Part shown: one piece after another, positions 24,160 through 30,662 of the stretch
Position numbering within the stretch: the stretch's first letter is position 1
Layout of the letters: each line of letters begins with the position of its first letter
Assembly: GCA_034435675.1 (NCBI GenBank)
Contig: DAOTWP010000068.1
Span: 1-31,219 of the forward strand
Origin: DAOTWP01 sp034435675
GTDB lineage: Bacteria > Chloroflexota > Anaerolineae > Aggregatilineales > Phototrophicaceae
DNA: 31,219 nt
Reading direction: 5' to 3'
The notes under the pieces: model-generated
Database searches by the model: none
What the model saw: only the letters and a program-made list of their open reading frames with translations
What the model was told of the DNA's origin: nothing
Translations under genes and position numbers: made by a program

Positions 24160-24245
24160 GCGGAGGAGGTGGGATTCGAACCCACGACGGTGTTACCCGT
24201 ACTCGCGTTCCAGGCGAGCGCATTAGGCCAGCTATGCTACCCCTC
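24160..24245 (-). tRNA. tRNA-Ser (anticodon GGA)
   Basis: The 86-nt minus-strand sequence folds as a class II tRNA. The acceptor stem is GGAGGGG/CTCCTCC, the D stem GCAT/ATGC, the anticodon stem CTCGC/GCGAG with loop CTGGAAC (anticodon GGA, reading UCC/UCU), there is a long variable arm of about 16 nt, and the T arm is GTGGG TTCGAAT CCCAC. The discriminator base is G, as in serine tRNAs. The CCA end is not encoded. A TGTTATAAT extended -10 lies just upstream. Confidence 0.97.
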
Positions 24246-24255
24246 CCGACAGTGT

Positions 24256-24266
24256 CACATTATAAC
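24256..24266 (-). promoter_or_regulatory. Extended -10 promoter of tRNA-Ser
   Basis: On the minus strand TGTTATAAT gives a perfect TATAAT hexamer (complement of 24258-24263) preceded by the TGn extension. The expected start is 5-7 nt before the tRNA. No good -35 is seen, consistent with an extended -10 type. Confidence 0.65.
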
Positions 24267-24399
24267 AGTTGCAGGGGTGCATGGGTAGGGCAGGTGGCTT
24301 GCCTGCCCGGCGTGCAGGAAACTCTGACACGCGGTCATCTGCCCCCGCCGCCCGCGCCGTACAGGCGATAATTTACGCATTGGGTTTATTTTCACAATC

Positions 24400-24671
24400 T
24401 CTTACGTTTATCACACGCTTTTTATCGTAAGATAGGTTCATAAAACCGAATACACAAGCAGACGGAGACTACCGGAAACACGCACAACGCCGGTATGTGC
24501 AGCACAGCGCGGTCAGCGCTGCTGGGCATATTACGGTTGAGCACACGGGTTCCGGGCAGCCCGCCATTATTGTGGCCCTTATATGGGGAGAACGAATAAA
24601 CCGCGCACACTGGTGTTGTGTGCCACCCATAGCGGAAATGGTCCTTGGTCAGTTTCCCCACTTATTCGTTC
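24400..24671 (+). promoter_or_regulatory. Structured untranslated region upstream of the pilin gene
   Basis: The 639-nt gap 24246-24884 has no supportable gene. It holds several inverted repeats: TCTTACG/CGTAAGA (24400-24406, 24426-24432), a bulged CAGC-AGCGC hairpin near 24499-24524, and a nested set at 24590-24671. In that set GAACGAATAA pairs perfectly with TTATTCGTTC and encloses CCGC/GCGG, which encloses GCACAC/GTGTGC. It matches no riboswitch class that I know by eye. Confidence 0.4.
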
Positions 24672-24884
24672 GTCAATTCCCCTGTCTCAACCGTGCAGCC
24701 TGCGCACCATGTTCATTCGCGCTCTGTACACCGCTTGCGCCAGATGCCTGCGCTTGAGCAGGTAATGGGCGTAAGTCATTCGCCCGGCTCCTGTACCCCT
24801 GTTGTTCTCCAGAATGTGTGGATGACGCTGCGTTTCGCGCTGCCTGACTCCCCCGCTTGTGTTCTAACCAGAAGGCGGAACAAC

Positions 24885-26066
24885 ATGGTACACAGGGATA
24901 AAACGGTTGAAGGCAGCAAAGGGCAGGGATTAGTCGAATATGCGCTAATCATCGCGCTGGTGGCAGTGGTCGCAATTGTGGTACTTGGCGCAGTTGGCGG
25001 TGCGGTCGGCAACACCTTCGAGCAAATCAACACGCAGTTACCCGCAGCAGGCAGTGAAGTAGCCAGTGCGGGGGCTGGCAGCGGTGGCGATACCGGCGAC
25101 ACGGGCGACACCGGCGATACCGGCGATACCGGCGATACGGGCGACACCGGCGATACCGGCGATACGGGCGGCGGTGGCGGCGACACCGGCGGCGGTGGCG
25201 GTGGCGGCGGCGGTCCAATTGTGATCGACACGGGGGATAGTGGCGGTGGTGCGCCGCCCGCGAACAGCGCGCCGACAATCCAATACATTGCCCCACAGAC
25301 CATCAACGAAGGCGAAACACGCAGCATTACCGTGACAACACTAGACGCCGATACCGGGGACACGCTGACGATCAGCGCTGAAGGCACGATCCCCGGTGTG
25401 ATTACATTTACCGATCACGGCGACCGCACCGGCACGCTCAGCCTGACGCCAGGCTTCAGCAGCGCTGGTACATACCAGGTGGAGCTGACCGTTACCGATG
25501 ACGAAGGGGACACGGGGAGCGTTACGGCATGGGTGACATTCGTAGAGAATGACTGTGCCAACCCTGCGCTGCCCGATCAGGACAGCGACGGCACGGCAGA
25601 TGACTGCGATTACGAGTACTTCGTCAACCTCAACGGGAGCATGGTCACCGATTCGGCAGGCAATGCCTGGGTGGCAGAATACGGAATCAGCACCAACGGC
25701 ACAACTCAGCGCTACAATCAATCCGCCATTGACGTGCTGAACACCAGCGACGATGTTATCTTCCAGACGGGCATTTCCGCCACGACGCGCATTGTCTGGA
25801 CGCAAGACAATCTGCCAGAAGGCACGTATACCGTGTGGTTATATGTTGCCGAATTTTATTCCACCGACAGCCGTTTTCGGGTCAAGGTGCAGGGGACGAC
25901 ACGCATTTCCTCTTATACCCCGGCGACTGGAGCCGGACGCAACACCGCCGCAGTCCTGACGGTTGACGAGGTCAGCGTTGGCGCAGACGGAGAGCTGGTC
26001 GTTCAACTGGACAAGCTCAGCCGCCGCGCGATCCTTGCGGGCGTGGCGATCAGCGGGACGCCGTAA
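24885..26066 (+). CDS. Flp-type (class IVb) pilin fused to GDT repeats, Ig-like domain, Ca-binding loop and malectin-like domain
   Basis: A 393-residue secreted fibre subunit. The N-terminus carries a class IVb prepilin site: SKG|QGLVEYALIIAL, with cleavage after Gly13, Glu at +5 and Tyr at +6, and one hydrophobic helix (17-45). Ordinary Flp pilins end near residue 60; here a stalk of nine DTG repeats (69-95) and a Gly-rich stretch follow. Then come an Ig/cadherin-like domain (about 126-222), a thrombospondin-3-like loop DQDSDGTADDCD (231-242) and a malectin-like domain (about 243-392; FVNLNGSMVTDSAGNAW, YVAEFYSTDSRFRVKVQG) of the sugar-binding type. The ATG at 24885 is preceded by AGAAGG. 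No tad assembly genes lie in the window. The function is probably adhesion to glycans at the cell surface. Confidence 0.88.
   Translation: MVHRDKTVEGSKGQGLVEYALIIALVAVVAIVVLGAVGGAVGNTFEQINTQLPAAGSEVASAGAGSGGDTGDTGDTGDTGDTGDTGDTGDTGDTGGGGGDTGGGGGGGGGPIVIDTGDSGGGAPPANSAPTIQYIAPQTINEGETRSITVTTLDADTGDTLTISAEGTIPGVITFTDHGDRTGTLSLTPGFSSAGTYQVELTVTDDEGDTGSVTAWVTFVENDCANPALPDQDSDGTADDCDYEYFVNLNGSMVTDSAGNAWVAEYGISTNGTTQRYNQSAIDVLNTSDDVIFQTGISATTRIVWTQDNLPEGTYTVWLYVAEFYSTDSRFRVKVQGTTRISSYTPATGAGRNTAAVLTVDEVSVGADGELVVQLDKLSRRAILAGVAISGTP
25089..25169 (+). repeat. 9-bp coding minisatellite (GDT stalk)
   Basis: Nine in-frame units of GAYACSGGC encode Asp-Thr-Gly. Units differ at third positions (GAT/GAC, ACC/ACG), indicating an older array kept under protein-level constraint. 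The length is open to change by slippage. Confidence 0.9.
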
Positions 26067-26145
26067 CGCGCGCAGGTTGGCGACAGGCAGCGGGGATCAG
26101 GGCGAACCGTTCAGGCGGCTTCCAAAAACGGTAGCCGGATGGCAT

Positions 26146-26160
26146 GTGAACTGTGTTCAC
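26146..26160. promoter_or_regulatory. GTGAAC-TGT-GTTCAC palindrome between convergent genes
   Basis: A perfect 6-bp inverted repeat with a 3-nt centre lies in the 171-nt space between the pilin stop and the stop of the convergent 86-residue gene. It could be a protein site or a minimal hairpin; no T-run follows it. I see nothing else in this space. Confidence 0.3.
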
Positions 26161-26237
26161 GCACCCTCCGGCGCTCATTCCCCGCCTGCGCCACGCGGCA
26201 GCGGTGCCAGCGCGTCGGGTGTGCCGCTGCGAGGGGG

Positions 26238-26498
26238 TTATGCAACGACCTGCTGCACCGGGCGTCCTAAGCGCTGCAACATGTCGCGGATGACCTCCCA
26301 CGTCAGCGGAAAATCCGGGCTGTCCCCCGCGCCAAGGTACAGCAGGATATCCCAAACGGCGGCGGCGTTGGCAGGACGTTGATCAGACTCCGTGAAGGTA
26401 ACAATGGCGTCTTCCGCCCAGTGGACGAGTTCTTGCAGGGTCGTTGTCCCGTTCAGATAGGCTAACAACCGCGTGACCAGCATGTCCTGTGTAATCAC
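26238..26498 (-). CDS. Small acidic hypothetical protein, second gene of a pair (86 aa)
   Basis: The product reads like a small-protein type that I associate with cyanobacteria and Chloroflexota: MITQDMLVTRLLAYLNG, then TLQELVHWAEDAI, a divergent middle, and FPLTWEVIRDMLQRLG near the end. It is probably an all-helical cytosolic protein. Its function is not established. The GTG at 26496-26498 is chosen because GGAGG lies about 10 nt upstream and the codon sits 2 nt after the stop of the partner gene. An ATG five codons on is the alternative. Confidence 0.75.
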   Translation of the reverse strand: MITQDMLVTRLLAYLNGTTTLQELVHWAEDAIVTFTESDQRPANAAAVWDILLYLGAGDSPDFPLTWEVIRDMLQRLGRPVQQVVA

Positions 26499-26500
26499 TG

Positions 26501-26761
26501 TTATGCTTCCTCCCCACCGTCTGCGAACACATCCTGATGTCCGGTGTCTACAGGGTATTTTTGATGGCGGGCAACCAACTGCCCACTGCCATTATAGATC
26601 TCCTGAACAAATTGCAGCGTGGTTTCCTGCGCATCCACGCGCTTGATATAGCGTGCAAAACCGCGCACCCGCCCCGGTTTGTCCACCCAGTAACGCCTGC
26701 CGCCGTCGGGCAAATCATGCCAGTGCGGGAAATCCTGCTCATTCTGCTCGCGTGTTGCCAT
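26501..26761 (-). CDS. Small hypothetical protein, first gene of a pair (86 aa)
   Basis: I do not know a named family. The product is aromatic-rich: HWHDLPDGGRRYWVDKPGRV, RGFARYIKRVDAQETTL, FVQEIYNGSGQLVARHQKYP and VDTGHQ. The pattern suggests a small beta-sheet protein. It overlaps nothing and is followed after 2 nt by the second 86-residue gene, so the two are translated together. The pairing of two proteins this small resembles toxin-antitoxin or binding-partner modules, but no toxin fold is recognisable. The ribosome binding site is weak. Confidence 0.72.
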   Translation of the reverse strand: MATREQNEQDFPHWHDLPDGGRRYWVDKPGRVRGFARYIKRVDAQETTLQFVQEIYNGSGQLVARHQKYPVDTGHQDVFADGGEEA

Positions 26762-26832
26762 CGCTATGTTTCATCCCCCGCCTCGCGCGTCGAACAGGAG
26801 TGTCTACGCCCTGCGCCACGCAGCCACCGCTA

Positions 26833-26935
26833 GAGGCTAAAGCCGTTCAGCTACGAAGAAGACAAGCCCGCTGAAGGGGTTGTAGAACGCCGCCCCGAAC
26901 CGTTAGTCCCTTTAGTGGACTTTTGTGTCCCGGCA
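26833..26935. repeat. Intergenic repeat of short hairpins (AGTCCACTAAAG / AACCCCTTCAGCGGG)
   Basis: The 264-nt gap 26762-27025 contains, on the minus strand, AGTCCACTAAAGGGACT, AACCCCTTCAGCGGGCTT and AGCTGAACGGCTTTAGC. Each is a short imperfect hairpin. This set of motifs in this order is familiar to me from intergenic repeats of Chloroflexota-like genomes, here in a degenerate copy. Confidence 0.4.
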
Positions 26936-27025
26936 GCCGGATGTTTAACCTCTGGCGGCAGATTCGAGTACATAAATCCAATCGTTACCAGCCGGAGACA
27001 CGCGGCGTGCCAGCCCCGCCCTCCC

Positions 27026-28108
27026 TCACGACACGTTGAAGCGGATGTGGACGATGTCGCCGTCCTTGACCACGTAGTCCCTGCCTTCCAGCCGGAATTT
27101 GCCCGCCGCCTTCACCGCCGGCTCGCTGCCCGCCGCGATCAGATCCTCGTATGCCATCACCTCCGCGCGGATGAAGCCCTTCTGCAAATCCGAGTGGATC
27201 GCGCCCGCTGCTTCCGGCGCGGTTGCGCCAATGCCCACACGCCAGGCGCGCACCTCATCCTCGCCCACCGTGAAGAACGACTGCACCGCCATCAGGTCAT
27301 ACGCCAGCCGCACCACCTTCGCCGCGCTCAGCTCCGTCACGCCGTATTCCTCCATGAACACCGCCGCGTCGTCGGGGTCAAGCTGCGCCAGTTCCGCCTC
27401 CAGCGCGCCCTGCAGCCCCACCACTGCGCTGTGCTGGTGCGGGTAGCTCAACGTGCCCGCCGTGTCCTTCGCCTCGTCGCCAATGTTCAGCACAATCAGC
27501 GTCGGCTTGAGCGTGAAAAAGCCGTAGCCGCGCAGCGACTTGACCTCCTCGTCGCTCAGGTCCATATCCCGCAGCGGTTTGTCCGCCTCAAGCTGCACCT
27601 TCAGCCGGTTCAGCAGCGCGATTTCCTGCTCGTACTGCGCTTCCAGCTTCTTGCCTTTCAGGCGGATTTCGTCCGCCAGCCGCGTCAGACGGGTTTCCAC
27701 TGCCACCAGATCGCTGATGATGAACTCGCCATCCAGCGTCTGCACATCGCGGGCGGGGTCAATGCTCACATGCGGGTGCGGCACGGTCTCGTTCTCGAAA
27801 ACACGCACCACATGCAGATAACCGTCCACCTGCGCCAGCGTATTGCGCAGTTCGCCCTTCAGCCCGCCTGTGCCGATGCCCTTGTCCAGCCCGCCGATGT
27901 CCACAAACGTCACCGTCGCGTAAGTCGTCTTCTTCGGGTTGTACATCGCCTTAAGCTTATCCACGCGCTCGTCTGGCACGTTGACGACGGCGGTATGCAC
28001 TTCCAACTGCCCGCTGCTCGCAGGCGATGTGGGCAGAGTCTGCCCGGTCAGGGCGTTAAAAATCGTGGTCTTGCCGCTGTTGGGCAGCCCGATAATGCCT
28101 AGTCTCAT
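27026..28108 (-). CDS. ychF: Redox-regulated ribosome-binding ATPase YchF (Obg-like, OLA1 family)
   Basis: A 360-residue TRAFAC-class NTPase that binds ribosomes and prefers ATP. The P-loop is GLPNSGKTT (7-15); G3 is FVDIGGLDKG (68-77, corresponding to VDIAGLVKGA in E. coli), and the family's altered G4 is in LIVLNIGDEAKD, where NxxE/D replaces NKxD and accounts for ATP use. A coiled-coil insertion (about 140-190) and a C-terminal TGS domain (about 277-358: GAIHSDLQKGFIRAEVMAYE, ending IVHIRFNVS) complete the usual layout and length. AGAGG lies 11 nt before the ATG. It is transcribed alone. Confidence 0.97.
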   Translation of the reverse strand: MRLGIIGLPNSGKTTIFNALTGQTLPTSPASSGQLEVHTAVVNVPDERVDKLKAMYNPKKTTYATVTFVDIGGLDKGIGTGGLKGELRNTLAQVDGYLHVVRVFENETVPHPHVSIDPARDVQTLDGEFIISDLVAVETRLTRLADEIRLKGKKLEAQYEQEIALLNRLKVQLEADKPLRDMDLSDEEVKSLRGYGFFTLKPTLIVLNIGDEAKDTAGTLSYPHQHSAVVGLQGALEAELAQLDPDDAAVFMEEYGVTELSAAKVVRLAYDLMAVQSFFTVGEDEVRAWRVGIGATAPEAAGAIHSDLQKGFIRAEVMAYEDLIAAGSEPAVKAAGKFRLEGRDYVVKDGDIVHIRFNVS

Positions 28109-28312
28109 AGTCGTCGTTTCCTCTGTGTGGCTTCACGCTGCCAGTATACACGCCGCGCGGCGCAGGGTTCAATAGGGGGTGGGGGGCAGCGGGGCACACG
28201 GGGCGACCCGGCAAGCCGCCCCATGCTGAACAACACACCCGCTCCGCCAGATTACGGGCAATCCGCCTGGTACAGCGACAAGATGAGCATGACACCCGAT
28301 GCCTTTGTCTAG

Positions 28313-28447
28313 CCCTCACCCCCAACCCCGCTCCCGACCGTGCCTTCGGCACCAGGAGAGGGGCGCAACCCAATTGCCGGGGATTTTCCCTCCCCCTCGC
28401 CCAGCCGCGCAGCGGCGTTGGGGAGCGGGGGACTGAGGGGGTGAGGG
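28313..28447. repeat. Intergenic palindromic repeat bounded by CCCTCACCCCC / GGGGGTGAGGG
   Basis: The 376-nt gap 28109-28484 has no supportable gene. This 135-bp element has imperfect inverted ends of about 23 bp (CCCTCACCCCCAACCCCGCT at the left, its rough complement ending GGGGGTGAGGG at the right) and a small inner hairpin GTGCC-TTC-GGCAC. It looks like a non-autonomous palindromic element of the same type as that at 4315-4415. Confidence 0.6.
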
Positions 28448-28484
28448 TTGTATCTGAGTAGTCAACTTAATCCTGTTGGTGTAC

Positions 28485-30434
28485 TTAGGGGCAGTCTGCC
28501 TCGCAGGTGGCGTTGTCCTCGCCGCCCGCGCAGAAACCATCCCCGCAGTACGTCACGCAGTCGCTGCCGCAGCTCAGCGGATCTTCGCTGCCATTGCAAA
28601 TACCATCCCCACAGAACGGCGCCGCGCCGCAGTCGCCCGGACAGCTTCCACTGTCCTCGCCCCCGTTGCACGCGCCGTCGCCACAAAATGGCGGTGGACT
28701 GCCGCAATCCACCGGACAGGTCTGCGCGTCCTCGCCCAGCGCGGGATCGCACACTGCATCGCCGCAGAACCCGCCGCCGCCGCCACCACCGCAGTCGTTC
28801 GGGCAGGTGTTCGCGTCCTCGCCCAGCGCGGGATCGCACACTGCATCGCCACAGAACCCGCCGCCACCGCCGCCGCAGTCGTTCGGGCAGGTGTTCGCGT
28901 CCTCGCCCAGCGCCGGGTCACAGAAGCTGTCCCCGCAGAACCCACCAGCACCCCCGCCCTCACCAGCAGGCGCACAGTCAAATGGGCAGGTGTCCGTGTC
29001 CTCGCCGCCGTCCGGATCACAGAACAAATCGCCGCAGATTGTCACCGGTGTATCGGGCAGCGCACAGTCAAACGGGCAGGTGCTTTCATCCTCGCCGGCA
29101 GCGGCATCACAGACATAATCGCCGCACAGAGTCACGGCAGCGCAGTCTTCGGCGCAGGTGTCCGCATCCTCACCCAGAAAATATGGATCGCACAGCCCAT
29201 CGCCGCAGAAGAAATTCTCTTCGCCGCAGTCCTCCGGGCAGTATTCGCCAGCAGCGCAGACACCGTCGCCACACACGGCAAACCCCGCGTAAAACAGCGG
29301 GTCGGCGCACAGGTCAGCGTTCGCCGGGTCAGCACAAAACGCTTCCAGATCGGCGTCATCCCAGGCGTCCGGCACGTCCAGTGTCTCATCCAGCACTGTT
29401 TCGGACACCGCCTCGACAGAGTCCCACTCCTCTGCATCCACAAATTCCAGCGTCCAGTCCGGGCTGTTGACTACCGGATTGCCGTCTTCGTCCTCGTCCA
29501 CCGGCAAGAACAGCGTAAAGCCGGTGGGCACGCGCCGCGACAAACTGCCGCCGGACACCACCGCATTGCCGTCCAGTGTGGTCAGCCGCAAACCGCCGTC
29601 GCCTGCGCTCAGCGTCACCGTAGATGCCACCCGCACCTCCACGCCGTTGATCGTCAGCGTAATCACATAGCCTTCCGGCGACTCAATCAGCAGCGAGGAC
29701 GGCGGCACCTCGCGGCATTCGGGCTGCCCAATGCCGGCCACAAAATAGAACGCCTGCATCGGGCGCACCACCGCGTTTCCCTCTGTCACCGGCAGCGCTG
29801 CCGGATCGCACTCGGTTTGCAGCAGGTCGGCACGCACCCAGCCCGGCTGCCCCAGCGCATCCACCGCCAGCCAACCGCCATCCGCGCTGCGCCCCGTGAC
29901 CGTCACCGCCGCGCCCGCTTGCAGCGTAAACACCGCGTTGAAGTCTGTGCCGGGACCGGAACGCACATTGATCGCGTTGGTCGCGCTGACCACTGCCGGA
30001 CAGGTCACGGCTTGCGCCTGCTGCGCCTGTGCCGCGTCCGTCAGCGTGGCATCGCCCATCAGCAGAAAGGTCACGCCCTGCCCCGGCAGGGTATCCGGCA
30101 GATTCGCCTGCACATTCAGCAGCGCCACACCCCAAACGCCCGCCGCTGTATCCAGCGGATAGGTTTGCAACGCTGCCACTTCACCCAGCGGCACGCGGTC
30201 TGCCGGGGTGTCAAACTCTACACTGCTGCCGGGCACAAACTGCGCGTCAATGCGCGTATAGCCGTAGCAGGCTTCATTGCGGCCGGTGCCCGCACACAAA
30301 TCGCTGACCTGCGCCAGCGCTTCTTCCACCAGCCCCGCGCAGTCCACCGGCTGCGCAGCGCCAATGCCAAAAATCAGTGAAAGCAGGAAGACAAATGCGA
30401 CAGTCTGTAGACGACGAGGCATAGTGGCACCCAT
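28485..30434 (-). CDS. Secreted protein with SH3b domain, FecR-like region and ten Cys-rich CGDGxC repeats
   Basis: A 649-residue exported protein. The signal peptide ends near GIGAAQPV (residue 30). A beta-rich domain (31-140) is followed by a bacterial SH3 domain (about 146-207: NAINVRSGPG, GGWLAVD, GWVRADLL), an FecR-like region (about 246-306: PEGYVITLTINGVEVRV ... GGSLSRRVPTGF) and an acidic linker. From residue 388 to the end there are ten repeats of CGDxxCDPxxGEDxxTCPxDC, four Cys each, separated by Gly-rich loops in the middle of the array. The pattern resembles Cys-rich repeats of myxobacterial surface proteins and probably binds calcium or cross-links by disulfides. ATGs at 30432-30434 and 30420-30422 are both possible; neither has a good ribosome binding site. 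Confidence 0.88.
   Translation of the reverse strand: MGATMPRRLQTVAFVFLLSLIFGIGAAQPVDCAGLVEEALAQVSDLCAGTGRNEACYGYTRIDAQFVPGSSVEFDTPADRVPLGEVAALQTYPLDTAAGVWGVALLNVQANLPDTLPGQGVTFLLMGDATLTDAAQAQQAQAVTCPAVVSATNAINVRSGPGTDFNAVFTLQAGAAVTVTGRSADGGWLAVDALGQPGWVRADLLQTECDPAALPVTEGNAVVRPMQAFYFVAGIGQPECREVPPSSLLIESPEGYVITLTINGVEVRVASTVTLSAGDGGLRLTTLDGNAVVSGGSLSRRVPTGFTLFLPVDEDEDGNPVVNSPDWTLEFVDAEEWDSVEAVSETVLDETLDVPDAWDDADLEAFCADPANADLCADPLFYAGFAVCGDGVCAAGEYCPEDCGEENFFCGDGLCDPYFLGEDADTCAEDCAAVTLCGDYVCDAAAGEDESTCPFDCALPDTPVTICGDLFCDPDGGEDTDTCPFDCAPAGEGGGAGGFCGDSFCDPALGEDANTCPNDCGGGGGGFCGDAVCDPALGEDANTCPNDCGGGGGGGFCGDAVCDPALGEDAQTCPVDCGSPPPFCGDGACNGGEDSGSCPGDCGAAPFCGDGICNGSEDPLSCGSDCVTYCGDGFCAGGEDNATCEADCP
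28730..28935 (-). repeat. Near-identical 75-90 bp direct repeats inside the Cys-rich gene
   Basis: Repeats 5-7 of the Cys-rich array are nearly identical in DNA (for example TCCTCGCCCAGCGCGGGATC recurs at 28730 and again about 87 nt on), with Gly-codon loops of different length between them. This points to recent duplication within an older, more diverged array. Confidence 0.8.
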
Positions 30435-30550
30435 AATGTGTATTCAGCTTACCCATACTTCTATTGTAGGCGCGATTCGCCACCAGCGCTTGCCATCCGC
30501 AGGGGAATGGCGCAGGCGGATTTCGGGGCAAAACCTGGCTGCTCAACAAA

Positions 30551-30573
30551 GCGAACCGCCAGGACGCAAAGAC
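30551..30573. repeat. Fragment of AACCGCCAGGACGCAAAG-type repeat
   Basis: GAACCGCCAGGACGCAAAGA resembles one end of a common intergenic repeat; no partner end is clear in the 228-nt gap 30435-30662. Confidence 0.25.
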
Positions 30574-30612
30574 TTTAGCTTCAGGGGAGCGTATTTCAGG
30601 CAGCGAGAGCAA

Positions 30613-30643
30613 AGGGCGGGCACATGCTGTTGCTGCCCGCCCT
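30613..30643 (-). terminator. Terminator hairpin of the FGE-like gene
   Basis: On the minus strand, 20 nt after the stop codon, AGGGCGGGCA pairs perfectly with TGCCCGCCCT around an 11-nt loop; the next bases are TTGCTCT, a short U-rich tail. It is the clearest intrinsic terminator in the window. Confidence 0.6.
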
Positions 30644-30662
30644 CTGCATGATCACACGAGCG

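Noticed and set aside
25089..25169. Regular repeats considered as a CRISPR array
   Set aside because: The units are contiguous 9-bp coding repeats with no spacers; no array of repeats with unique spacers occurs in the window and no cas genes are present.
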